DNA from: Fulvitalea axinellae
Lineage (GTDB): Bacteria > Bacteroidota > Bacteroidia > Cytophagales > Cyclobacteriaceae
Length of the DNA stretch: 64,000 bases
Direction: 5' to 3'
Assembly: GCF_036492835.1 (NCBI RefSeq)
Contig: NZ_AP025314.1
Location: 4,630,010-4,694,009 of the forward strand
This document shows, in pieces, positions 28,056 to 36,328 of this stretch (its first letter is position 1; each line of letters opens with the position of its first letter). The notes beneath the pieces were generated by a model, which did no database searches, had not been told where the DNA came from, and saw nothing but the letters and a program-made list of their open reading frames with translations. The translations under genes and the position numbers were made by a program.

Positions 28056-28209
28056 AACCCGCCGACAAAAGGTACAATCAAATATCAGCACAACAACAGA
28101 ATACACCGAAAAATCACTACGACTGGGAAGCCCACAACCTATGACCAGCTCTCAAATAAATATCCTCTACACTATGACATGGATGGTTGTCGCCCAGTCT
28201 TTATTATAA

Positions 28210-28932
28210 TCACTTCACCAATATCAAATAAACCATCCTGCTAACGCTTTCACTCTTACTGACAGTAAAGCCTACTTTTTCGGCACGTTCGATTACATCG
28301 TCCGTTTCTAATCTCAATTTATCGTACGAGCTTACTTTCTGAATCCACTCCCCATCAATCCGCTCGTGCAGTAAATCCGTAACCCTAACCTTGCGGTCAA
28401 AGTAGTCTATCACACAAGTCAGAATTTTTTCATCATCACTTTTAACGGGGATAAATCTCTGCGTGTCGCTTAAAGCAGACGAATAATCACGAAATGAAAG
28501 TATCAAACGGCAACTTTCACCCAACAAGTCATAGCAATCGCTCAACAGTTTGTCTAGCTGTTCAAAAGTCGGCAGATGGGAGATCGTATCCCCACAACAT
28601 ACAATTAAATCAACCGGCGAATCGGCTATAGTTTTGATGTTCCTTATATCATCCCGCACCGACTCAATGGGCAATCCCTCATTTCTATCCTTAAGCTCCG
28701 AAAGTAATTTGCTGTTGAAATCTACAGCCTTTACTTTATACCCAATCTCACCCAAGGCAATACTTTGGATTCCGCTACCGGCCCCCAAATCAATCGCAAG
28801 CCCCGTTTTGTCCGGCCTAATATCATTGCTCAGACAAAAATCTTTGAAGGAGTTTTTCCCTTTCTCAAAATCCCCAATCATCCAAGAATAAAAATCCGCA
28901 AGATGGTTATCGTAATGTTCCTTTACTTTCAT
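28210..28932 (-). CDS. SAM-dependent methyltransferase
   Basis: This 240-residue class I methyltransferase has motif I AIDLGAGSGIQSIALGE near residue 46, an acidic end of β2 (VKAVDFNSKLLSEL) and the post-motif DLIVCCGDTISHLP. These define SAM binding, but the substrate is not evident. It lies beside the IS4-type element and unrelated genes, which suggests an accessory role. Confidence 0.9.
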   Translation of the reverse strand: MKVKEHYDNHLADFYSWMIGDFEKGKNSFKDFCLSNDIRPDKTGLAIDLGAGSGIQSIALGEIGYKVKAVDFNSKLLSELKDRNEGLPIESVRDDIRNIKTIADSPVDLIVCCGDTISHLPTFEQLDKLLSDCYDLLGESCRLILSFRDYSSALSDTQRFIPVKSDDEKILTCVIDYFDRKVRVTDLLHERIDGEWIQKVSSYDKLRLETDDVIERAEKVGFTVSKSESVSRMVYLILVK

Positions 28933-29036
28933 ATTCTTTATCCCATGCGTCTTTTCAAATAGATCACATCCCTACCGAGGCACAAACTAGGAAGTTATTC
29001 TTTAAGTGCGACTAAGCGGAGTAGTTGTTCGCTCCC

Positions 29037-29330
29037 TTAGCCCTTTCTTCCCCTCCTCCTTTTAACGTACCGAAGCCCCAACGTACATACCAAGGCCAGT
29101 ACATAATCAAGCAACAACCCTTTAGGAAAAGAAGCGTGGTGGAGAAAGCCCTCTTTGCTCAAAAATTGCTCATAAAAGGGAAATGGCCAGCCTATCACTA
29201 AGGCCTCATCAAATCTTCTTTCTCGAAAAAGCAGAGCTAAAGCGGCTGTAAGAAGAAGAAACAGCAAAGCGCTTGTCATAGTCCGCAACACTGACAACAA
29301 GCGCCTTAAATATACCTCTCTCAACATCAA
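29037..29330 (-). CDS. Small membrane protein, intact copy of a duplicated gene
   Basis: The 97-residue protein has two or three hydrophobic segments (residues 18-35 and 75-88) and a basic C-terminus. I do not recognise a family. Its ATG overlaps the stop of the upstream membrane protein gene (ATGA), so the two are translated together. A decayed relative lies at 23914-24272, also just upstream of a membrane protein gene. That gives the sequence some history as a real gene, although its function is unknown. Confidence 0.65.
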   Translation of the reverse strand: MMLREVYLRRLLSVLRTMTSALLFLLLTAALALLFRERRFDEALVIGWPFPFYEQFLSKEGFLHHASFPKGLLLDYVLALVCTLGLRYVKRRRGRKG

Positions 29331-30208
29331 ACCACTTCCAGACGTTCCCTAGAACCTTCAAACTGCTCCATCAATGCCTCGGCCGTGGCCTTGCTTACCT
29401 GAAGGTTATTGATTACAACGTCCTTCTCGGTCTTCCCAGCGCCACGATCCTCCACAAACACCCGCTCCAGAGTAATATACTGGCTGTCCTCGTCTTTGGA
29501 ATAAAAAACATGCACCTTCGTGTGGCGCCAGCCTGTGCCTAGCCCCATCTGCCCAATAGCCTCCACGGTATCGGTCCGCAACGCCTCCACCAACTCGGCG
29601 CTACCGGCCACCGACGCAAAATCCGGCGAAAGCGTAAACTTAGGATACCATTCGCCCAAACGTTCCGAAAACGGATAAATCGCCACACGGAACACAGGCA
29701 CCAAAGGTAATCCGATAATTATGCCCGCTTCTATAGTCCATACCAAGCCCTGAAGCGCTCCGTTGATTGGTATCCCGAAAACGGTCCATACTCCGTAAGC
29801 ATACAGGTCAGGCAATATAGAAAAGACCTCCGGCCGAACAACCATTGCCAGATACTCGCCAAACCCCGGAAAACCGCCTCCCAAGAAATAATCGCCGGCC
29901 AACAGGGCAAAAGAGGCGCACCATTGCAGGTAGCACGCCAAAAAACCTAAACCCAAAGCGTAGACCAACCGCGAACGCCTAGCCCTAAAATGGCCAAAAC
30001 GCCCTGCAACTCTAACCAAAACGCCCAATATCAGCCCAAAGCCGATAGTCAGAAAAAGATTCACATACGGAAACGGAATCTTAAACGCAGCCACCGCATA
30101 TACATAAGCCAAGACAAGGACAACGATAGCGCCACCCACGGCCACCAATCCAAACCGAAAGGCATCCACCTTCCCGGATTCCTGATAATAAGTTGTTTGA
30201 TCAGACAT
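29327..30208 (-). CDS. Hypothetical polytopic membrane protein
   Basis: The 293-residue protein has five to six hydrophobic segments in its first 180 residues (LVAVGGAIVVLVLAYVYAVAA, LFLTIGFGLILGVLV and others). A soluble C-terminal part follows, with FTLSPDFASVAG and KVHVFYSKDEDSQYITLERVF. No known family was recognised. It overlaps the 97-residue gene downstream by four bases. Two overlapping weak ORFs lie upstream (30201-30449). Confidence 0.7.
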   Translation of the reverse strand: MSDQTTYYQESGKVDAFRFGLVAVGGAIVVLVLAYVYAVAAFKIPFPYVNLFLTIGFGLILGVLVRVAGRFGHFRARRSRLVYALGLGFLACYLQWCASFALLAGDYFLGGGFPGFGEYLAMVVRPEVFSILPDLYAYGVWTVFGIPINGALQGLVWTIEAGIIIGLPLVPVFRVAIYPFSERLGEWYPKFTLSPDFASVAGSAELVEALRTDTVEAIGQMGLGTGWRHTKVHVFYSKDEDSQYITLERVFVEDRGAGKTEKDVVINNLQVSKATAEALMEQFEGSRERLEVV

Positions 30209-30594
30209 TCAATCTTCGTTTAAAAATCAGAAAAAAACCTCCCCTCAGAAGACCAAAAATCAAGAGAAAAATATCTGCCCGTGGCCAACAACCCCTCTTC
30301 GAAATATACACAAAAAACAAAAATGCGAAAGTAATTCGATCTCGTTTTCTCCGGACAAGCCAAACACATCTGCCCGTATAAAACCACCCCATACTCCAGC
30401 CACTGAAAGGCCCGATAATTGTCCATACCAAGCGATACCTCTTCCACAAAATCTCTATGGCCTTGATGTAATCAAAACACGATCACTAAAGCCATAAATT
30501 TTTCGAGCGACACCCGCCTTTGTAAAGGCCTAATCTTCAAAACTTTCCACATCCCTATTTTCGGTTGTTTCGGAAAAAAGGTACATGAATCACC

Positions 30595-30631
30595 AAAATC
30601 ATAAATGCAACACTGTTGCATTTATGATTTT
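30595..30631. promoter_or_regulatory. Perfect 17-bp-arm palindrome, candidate operator
   Basis: AAAATCATAAATGCAAC (30595-30611) and its exact reverse complement (30615-30631) flank the 3-base loop ACT. It ends 39 bases before the start of the AztD-like gene and overlaps no ORF of quality. Because the gene after it looks like a zinc chaperone, a Zur-type zinc repressor site is plausible. That is inference, since I cannot compare it to a known Bacteroidota Zur motif here. The 385 bases before it hold only weak ORFs. Confidence 0.6.
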
Positions 30632-30670
30632 AAGCTGATAAATTGCTTCCAGAATTTAAACCAACCCGAC

Positions 30671-31891
30671 ATGATCCGAACACAGACTAATCTTTTCAGA
30701 GCGTTGCTTATCATCTTATTATTATGGGGATGTAGTGACAGCGACGATCCTTTGGACAAAGAACACCCCGAGAACAGGGAATACTCTTTTGTCAGACTAT
30801 TGATCAGTAACGCCGACAACTCCAATCTGCTTTTTTACACCCCCTCAACCCAAGACCTCGAGGCATTCGACATTAAGCATCCGAAAGGCTCTTTGTATGC
30901 GTCGTCATCCGGACGGTACGCGTTGATCACTCACAGAGACCATAATTATGTCGAGACCTTCGATTCCAGCATTGAAGCGCATGGAGACCATGCTCACCTA
31001 AGCGACGCAAAAGTAGGGGGGATGTATTCGAACGGCAACAAACCGACACACGTCAAGTCCAAATTGGGCAAATTCCTCGTCTTTAACGACGGAGACGGGA
31101 CATTGTCAATCGGTAGGGAATCGAAAGTAGGGAACAGCGAGGAAATGAGGCAGATCGACTTGGGCCTGACCGCCCACCACGGAGCGATGGCCATATTCAA
31201 AAACGGCAACTACGCCGTAACCGAAAAGCTAGGGGAGCCTGGAGGCCTTCCCGAGCAAGTTATCCTGATAGATTCCGACGGCAAGAAGATCGACGGTATC
31301 GAACCAATCGCCACTCCCGGCATCCACGGAAGCGCATCAAATGACAACACCGCTGTGTTCGGCTCCATTTCAGGAGTATTGATTATCCATGACAATGGAC
31401 AGCAGGAAATCATATCCTACCCCGCGGACTTTGACAAATCCTGGATCGGCTCGCTGATGAGCACATATGATGCAAACAAGTTTATAGGAGCCGTAAGAGG
31501 CAAAGGCTTATACACGGTCGATGTGGCAGCCAAAAGCATCAGCCCGCTGGTTATGTACGATAACATAGTGAAAATGGCGGTTAGCTCCGACAAAAAGAAG
31601 CTCGGCCTGTTATTGCAGGACGGTACGCTGGTCTATTTTGACTTGGAAGACAAGTCGGAAATCTTTTCGGAAAAGGTTATCGACGCAATACCCGAACAGC
31701 AGGGGCACGGACACACCAGCCCTAACCTAACGCTTTCATCCAAATACGCGTATATATCCGAGCCCGTGAAAAAGGAGCTTCTGCACGTTTATTTGGCAAA
31801 GCCAAGCGAGATCAAAAAACAGGAACTGCAACATGTTCCGTATAGCTTGGTACTATTGGGTGCGGAATTAGATAATGAAGGCGCCCATTAA
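30671..31891 (+). CDS. AztD-like zinc chaperone lipoprotein (tentative)
   Basis: The start at 30671 begins a lipoprotein signal with C21 (LLLWGC). The mature protein repeats short β-propeller-like blades and carries histidines in places typical of the AztD zinc metallochaperone: HRDH (88-91), AHGDHAH (103-109), AHHG (169-171), GIHG (218-220) and GHGH (345-348). Order and surroundings (FDSSIEAHGDHAHLSD, LTAHHGAMAIF) match what I know of AztD. No aztABC transporter genes are in the window. The palindrome upstream suggests metal control. An alternative is a general YncE-like propeller. Confidence 0.7.
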   Translation: MIRTQTNLFRALLIILLLWGCSDSDDPLDKEHPENREYSFVRLLISNADNSNLLFYTPSTQDLEAFDIKHPKGSLYASSSGRYALITHRDHNYVETFDSSIEAHGDHAHLSDAKVGGMYSNGNKPTHVKSKLGKFLVFNDGDGTLSIGRESKVGNSEEMRQIDLGLTAHHGAMAIFKNGNYAVTEKLGEPGGLPEQVILIDSDGKKIDGIEPIATPGIHGSASNDNTAVFGSISGVLIIHDNGQQEIISYPADFDKSWIGSLMSTYDANKFIGAVRGKGLYTVDVAAKSISPLVMYDNIVKMAVSSDKKKLGLLLQDGTLVYFDLEDKSEIFSEKVIDAIPEQQGHGHTSPNLTLSSKYAYISEPVKKELLHVYLAKPSEIKKQELQHVPYSLVLLGAELDNEGAH

Positions 31892-31980
31892 TTGACGCAC
31901 CTACTGTTCCTTCAGAATACCAATAACCAACCTACTTTAGGGGTTTCAAATACCTTCATGTACGCTTAAGTAGGTTCCCG

Positions 31981-32012
31981 AGGCTGTCCTGTAATTGGAC
32001 AGCCTTATTTTT
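31981..32012 (+). terminator. Terminator after the AztD-like gene
   Basis: AGGCTGTCC and GGACAGCCT are perfect arms followed by TATTTTTTATT. It separates the AztD-like gene from the next lipoprotein gene. No gene is seen in the rest of 31892-32320. Confidence 0.8.
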
Positions 32013-32320
32013 TATTAGAAATCCGCAATCTCGGTCTGCGTCAGTTCGAGTCCTAAACCCCGGCATATTTGTTTCCTGTCTTTTAGTTTCAGTTGCTTCG
32101 CCATACCCTTATCAAATCACATAACAACAAAAAGCGAGCAAAGCACTCTCAGATATTTTTGAAAACTAAATCTGTAAATAATCAAAATATTTACTCCACA
32201 CATGTAACCACTGCCACATTCCCGCATTGCATACTACCGAAAGACATTACGCTTTCAAACCATCTATTAATCAACCCTATACATCCTAATTCTCTTTTTT
32301 AAACCACAATAAAAAGACAT

Positions 32321-32887
32321 ATGAAAAACCTTCACCAACTCCTGATTATCGTTTTCGGGCTTTGCCTTATCAACGCCTGTAGTTCTGACGCCGAAGACAG
32401 CGACGACGATATGCCCTGCGACACTCCGCCTCCAATCTCGGTGGTCTCGCTTAACCCCACCCAAGGCCACGACAATGGCGCTATTCTGGTGGAAGCCACA
32501 GGTAACAATATCAGATTTAGCCTTAATGGCAGCGCCGCCCAAACATCCAAGATATTCACAGGCCTAAAAGCGGGGGAGTATAAAGTCACGGGCCAGTTAG
32601 ACCAAAACTGCAAATCCGAACTTTCCGTGACCCTTGCGGACAAGACAGTGCCCGAAACAAAATTCGCTACCGTGATAGCCCCTATAATCAGACAAAACTG
32701 CGCTACTTCGGGATGCCATGGAGGAGGGCAGAGCCCAACGCTTAACGACTACGCACAAATTAAAGCCAACGGCTCCAAGATCCGCTCCGCAGTCATGTCC
32801 GGGGCCATGCCTAAAAACGGAAAGTTAGACGAGGAAGACCTGTTAAAGATGATACACTGGATAGACGGCGGAATGCCTGAAAATTGA
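32321..32887 (+). CDS. Lipoprotein with cytochrome-like CX4CH motif
   Basis: The 188-residue protein has a lipoprotein signal with Cys20 (LCLINAC), a β-sandwich-like middle part and a C-terminal domain resembling Planctomycete-type cytochrome c. NCATSGCHGGG holds a CX4CH motif, and a later AVMSGAMPKNGK plus IHWIDGGMP match the distal part of the family. In other Bacteroidota proteins this domain has a haem-like role, but a plain CXXCH motif is absent, so haem binding is not certain. It stands alone after a terminator. Confidence 0.8.
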   Translation: MKNLHQLLIIVFGLCLINACSSDAEDSDDDMPCDTPPPISVVSLNPTQGHDNGAILVEATGNNIRFSLNGSAAQTSKIFTGLKAGEYKVTGQLDQNCKSELSVTLADKTVPETKFATVIAPIIRQNCATSGCHGGGQSPTLNDYAQIKANGSKIRSAVMSGAMPKNGKLDEEDLLKMIHWIDGGMPEN

Positions 32888-32934
32888 TAATTCACCTACT
32901 CGTCAAGTTCGATAGAAAAGTATCCTTCTTTATA

Positions 32935-32970
32935 TAAAAAAGGGCGCCACAACCTTACGGCACCCTTTTT
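32935..32970. terminator. Terminator between the haem-motif lipoprotein and the lipoprotein pair
   Basis: AAAAAAGGGCGCC pairs with GGCACCCTTTTT around an interior mismatch. T-runs on both strands serve the convergent genes on either side. Confidence 0.65.
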
Positions 32971-32989
32971 CAATAACAGACCTTACCTG

Positions 32990-33850
32990 TCAAGGCTTGA
33001 TATAAAGCCCAAACACCGTAAAGCCTACCGCCACATTATGCAAGTAGTTTATCCGGATAATGCCCGCATGCGAATATCTGGTAGAGTAAACGTACCATTG
33101 ACCATTGGCGCTAGTAAAATCCACAAGAGAACGGGCGTCGCTCAAGCCCTCGGTCAATTCAACTACACGCTCGGCCAAGGCCTGAGAGTCCTCAAAGTTC
33201 AACTCCCCCTTACGCTCGTCGGGTATATTAATAAATCTAGTCACCCGTATCGATGACAGCTGAAAGGGCAAGGGCGAAGCAAAACTAGCGCTATTACCCA
33301 AACGACGGGAAATACGGAGATAGAGATTGAAGTCGGCTTCATTGTCCGGGACTTGCCTTATCCCGTTTTCCAAAACCACTGAACTGGATATATAGAATCC
33401 CTTGCCTATATTATTATAGTCATAGTCCTGCCGAAAGTATCCCACCTTATCATAGGAATCCACCACCTGTAGTCCCAAATCTGCCGAGGCCATTACATTG
33501 TTGTCCAGCACTCCATTGAACTTAAAAACAAGTCGCTTTCCCAGATCTTCCGAACGGATCACATACGAAAACCTAAAGCCCAAATTACCGTTGCCCACTC
33601 GGGGCAAGGTCGAATACAATATATCCCCATCCTTATACACCTCCACATGGTCCAGTCGGGCCAACGCTTTCCGCTCATCGTTTGTAGAAGGGTAAACGTT
33701 AAAGTAAATCAACTGCCCCGGCACCACCATCGAGGGTGCGTCAGTTGGCAAATTCATCTGTATCGCCTGCCTTAATTCTTCCTGTTCATTGCAGGAAAAA
33801 AATGCGGAAGCAGAAACCAAAAGGAATATTGCCAGTAACTTTCTCATCAT
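32990..33850 (-). CDS. Hypothetical lipoprotein, paralogue 1 of a tandem pair
   Basis: The 286-residue protein has a lipoprotein signal ending at SAFFSC, then the core QAIQMNLPTDAPSMVVPGQLIYFNVYPS shared with its neighbour. Two β-sandwich-like domains are suggested by strand-rich patterns such as RLVFKFNGVLDNNVMASADLGLQVVDSYDKVG. It ends in GFTVFGLYIKP. The family is unknown to me; it could be a surface or adhesion protein of Bacteroidota. It is a tandem duplicate of 34050-34904. Confidence 0.72.
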   Translation of the reverse strand: MMRKLLAIFLLVSASAFFSCNEQEELRQAIQMNLPTDAPSMVVPGQLIYFNVYPSTNDERKALARLDHVEVYKDGDILYSTLPRVGNGNLGFRFSYVIRSEDLGKRLVFKFNGVLDNNVMASADLGLQVVDSYDKVGYFRQDYDYNNIGKGFYISSSVVLENGIRQVPDNEADFNLYLRISRRLGNSASFASPLPFQLSSIRVTRFINIPDERKGELNFEDSQALAERVVELTEGLSDARSLVDFTSANGQWYVYSTRYSHAGIIRINYLHNVAVGFTVFGLYIKP

Positions 33851-33995
33851 ATCACTAGTCTTTGATTCCTTCTTTAACCCATTGGTATTTCGGTGGTTGG
33901 CATTTCCCTATCCAGACGACAATAAGCTTCTTTATTTTATAATCTGTCTTTTGTTCTCAACAGTTCATTCTTTCGGAACAAAAAAATACGCCCAT

Positions 33996-34031
33996 AAAAA
34001 AAGGGAGCTCCAAACTCGAACACCCTTTTTT
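33996..34031 (-). terminator. Terminator between the two lipoprotein paralogues
   Basis: AAAAAAAGGG and CCCTTTTTT pair across a 17-base loop. It lies after the stop of the upstream copy, so the two copies are separately terminated. Confidence 0.6.
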
Positions 34032-34049
34032 AAGATCAATCATTGAAAA

Positions 34050-34904
34050 TCAAGGCTTGATATAAAGCCCATACACCGTAAAACCTAACGCTCTATTATG
34101 CAGATAATTTACCCTGATAATTCCGGCGTTCGAATTTCTGCTAGAGTAGAAAAACCACTGTCCGTTCGCGTATTCAAAATCCACTAGAGTATGGCCATCA
34201 TTTATCCCCTCTGTCAATTCGGAGATACTTTTTACCAGAGCTTGTGGTCCATCAAAATTCAATGAGCCTTTACGGTCATTCGGAATATTAAAAAACCGGG
34301 TTGTCCGTACAGATGACAACTGAAAGGGTAGAGGTGACGCAAAGCCTCCATAATTTCCCAAACTATTAGAACGGTAATAAATCGTCAAGTCGGACTCATC
34401 GGCGGCAACTTGCTTAATTCCGTTTACCAAAAGCACCGCATCCGCTCTTGTAGTGCCCCTAACCCTATCATTAAAGTCTGAATCCTGTTGAAAGAACCCT
34501 ATCTTATCATAAGAGTCTATTACCTGTACGCCCAAATCCGCCGAGGCCATCACATTGTTATCCAGCACTCCGTTAAACTTAAAGACCAGTCTCTTCCCCA
34601 AGTCCTCCGGCTGTATCACATATGAAAACTTAAAGCCCAAACGGTTATAACCGGTCCGAGGCAACGACGAATACAATATATTTCCGTCCTTATAAACCTC
34701 CACACGGCCTAACCTTCCCAGCGCTTGTTGCTGGTCGGGAGAAGAAGGGTAAACGTTAAAATAAATCAACTGCCCAGGAATTACTACCGAGGGCACATCG
34801 TGGGGCAAATTCATCTGTATCGCCTGCCGTAACCCTTCTTGTTCGTTACAGGAAAAAAGCATAGGGGCTAAAGCCCAAAGAAATATCACTAGTATCTTTC
34901 TCAT
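34050..34904 (-). CDS. Hypothetical lipoprotein, paralogue 2 of a tandem pair
   Basis: The 284-residue protein has a lipoprotein signal with Cys19 (MLFSC). It is alike along its whole length to the protein at 32990-33850, with differences concentrated between residues 145 and 205. Shared landmarks are PGQLIYFNVYPS, KFNGVLDNNVMASADLG and GFTV[FY]GLYIKP. The stretch upstream (34905-35200) holds no gene. Confidence 0.72.
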   Translation of the reverse strand: MRKILVIFLWALAPMLFSCNEQEGLRQAIQMNLPHDVPSVVIPGQLIYFNVYPSSPDQQQALGRLGRVEVYKDGNILYSSLPRTGYNRLGFKFSYVIQPEDLGKRLVFKFNGVLDNNVMASADLGVQVIDSYDKIGFFQQDSDFNDRVRGTTRADAVLLVNGIKQVAADESDLTIYYRSNSLGNYGGFASPLPFQLSSVRTTRFFNIPNDRKGSLNFDGPQALVKSISELTEGINDGHTLVDFEYANGQWFFYSSRNSNAGIIRVNYLHNRALGFTVYGLYIKP

Positions 34905-35200
34905 CGTACCGATAACTTTTGATTTTCTCTTTAACTCTGCGTCATCTCGGTAGTTGTCCTTTCCTTATTCAGCTTACAACAAGCTTTGTTATTTCATAAT
35001 CCATCCTTTGTTCGTTTAAAAACTCGCCTATACTATTGCAAACATCCATAACTACAGGCTACATCATTCTATGCCTGACACTGGGCTATCCAATACTGAT
35101 TGTATTTTATCCAAAAAATGAAATAGGCATTAAAATATCACTACAAACAACGCAATCCGTGTATTTTTAAAGAATCAGACTAATACACCCAAACACTAAA

Positions 35201-36100
35201 ATGAGAAAACAAATATTACCTTTCCTCTGCGTTGCGCTTGGTATTTTTTCTTGCCAAAACCAAAAAGGCGATACCAAGGCCGTAACCAAAGCCGAAGTTC
35301 CGGCAAAAACGAAACTTGAGATTCAAAAGCCAAAAAGCGACAAGGTTCAAGTGATGAACTTCGGGACATTCCATATGGGGTACACTCCCGACGCCACCAC
35401 TGTGGATTTTGACGAACACAACGCAAAAAACCAAACGGAAGTCCGAACGCTCGTAAAATCTTTGGCCGCATTCAAGCCTACGGTTATTTGTGTCGAAGTC
35501 ATTCCTGAAAATGAGGCACAACTAAACGAGGCTTACCAGAAGTTTCTCTCTTCAGGCGAATTGGGAGAATATGTGGATGAAAACGGATTGGTAGCGTTCG
35601 AACTCGGCAAGCTGGCAGGAGTGAAGAAAATCTACGCCATCGACCACAAAATGGGGTACAACTACAGAATCGCCTCCGATCTTGACCAAGACAAAGTCGG
35701 GAAAGCCGGAGTGGCCAATTACGAAGCCTATTATCCCCAATACTTCAAAAAAGCCCAAGAAAGCGGGTACGACACCCTCTCGGTAACGGAAAAGCTCAGG
35801 CTGAGCAACACGCAAGAGGCTCTGGACTTTTACCTGACCATCAACGCCGACCAACTTACGCATTTCAAAACGGACGGAAAGTTCGAAGGCGCGGACGAAG
35901 CCGCAAAATACTACAAACGCAACCTGAGAATGTTCGCCAACTTCAACCAAGTTCCAGTCACGAAAAACGACCGCATATTTATTCTGATGGGCGCCAGCCA
36001 CACGGCTTTCTTCCAAGATTTCCTCAGAAGAAGCCCCGTTTACGAAACCGTCAACCCTCTGGACTATTTCCCTCCGAAAGTCACCCAGAAAGCGATTTAG
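35201..36100 (+). CDS. DUF5694 (TraB/EreA-like fold) lipoprotein
   Basis: The 299-residue protein has a lipoprotein-type signal (LGIFSC). The mature part carries the landmarks VMNFGTFHMGYTPD, PTVICVEVIPE and ILMGASHTAFFQDF. The conserved first-strand GTFHMG, the Glu of VE and the late GASH histidine are the possible metal or catalytic residues of a TraB/EreA-like fold. The activity of the family is not known. It is a single gene with no close operon partner. Confidence 0.85.
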   Translation: MRKQILPFLCVALGIFSCQNQKGDTKAVTKAEVPAKTKLEIQKPKSDKVQVMNFGTFHMGYTPDATTVDFDEHNAKNQTEVRTLVKSLAAFKPTVICVEVIPENEAQLNEAYQKFLSSGELGEYVDENGLVAFELGKLAGVKKIYAIDHKMGYNYRIASDLDQDKVGKAGVANYEAYYPQYFKKAQESGYDTLSVTEKLRLSNTQEALDFYLTINADQLTHFKTDGKFEGADEAAKYYKRNLRMFANFNQVPVTKNDRIFILMGASHTAFFQDFLRRSPVYETVNPLDYFPPKVTQKAI

Positions 36101-36328
36101 GGCTTACACAGACATTAGAAACGGCGCAAGGGAAACTTTCTCTTGCGCTTTTGTTTTTGTAGTCGCTCATGATTTTTGGGTACGTCAGTTACCCAAACCA
36201 CATCCTTTGGTCATTCGTCATGGCAGACAAGGCGTTTGTCATAATTTTTTTCGAAACTACCCTCCGCTTTCCATTTTTATCCCGTCCGCACATCGCTTCC
36301 AATTTTTTAAACCCAAAAGAAAAGAATC

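Noticed and set aside
30201..30449. 82-codon and overlapping 75-codon minus-strand ORFs before the 293-residue membrane protein
   Set aside because: Composition is unusual (Trp/Arg rich) and the two frames overlap. I treat them as possible remnants, not genes.
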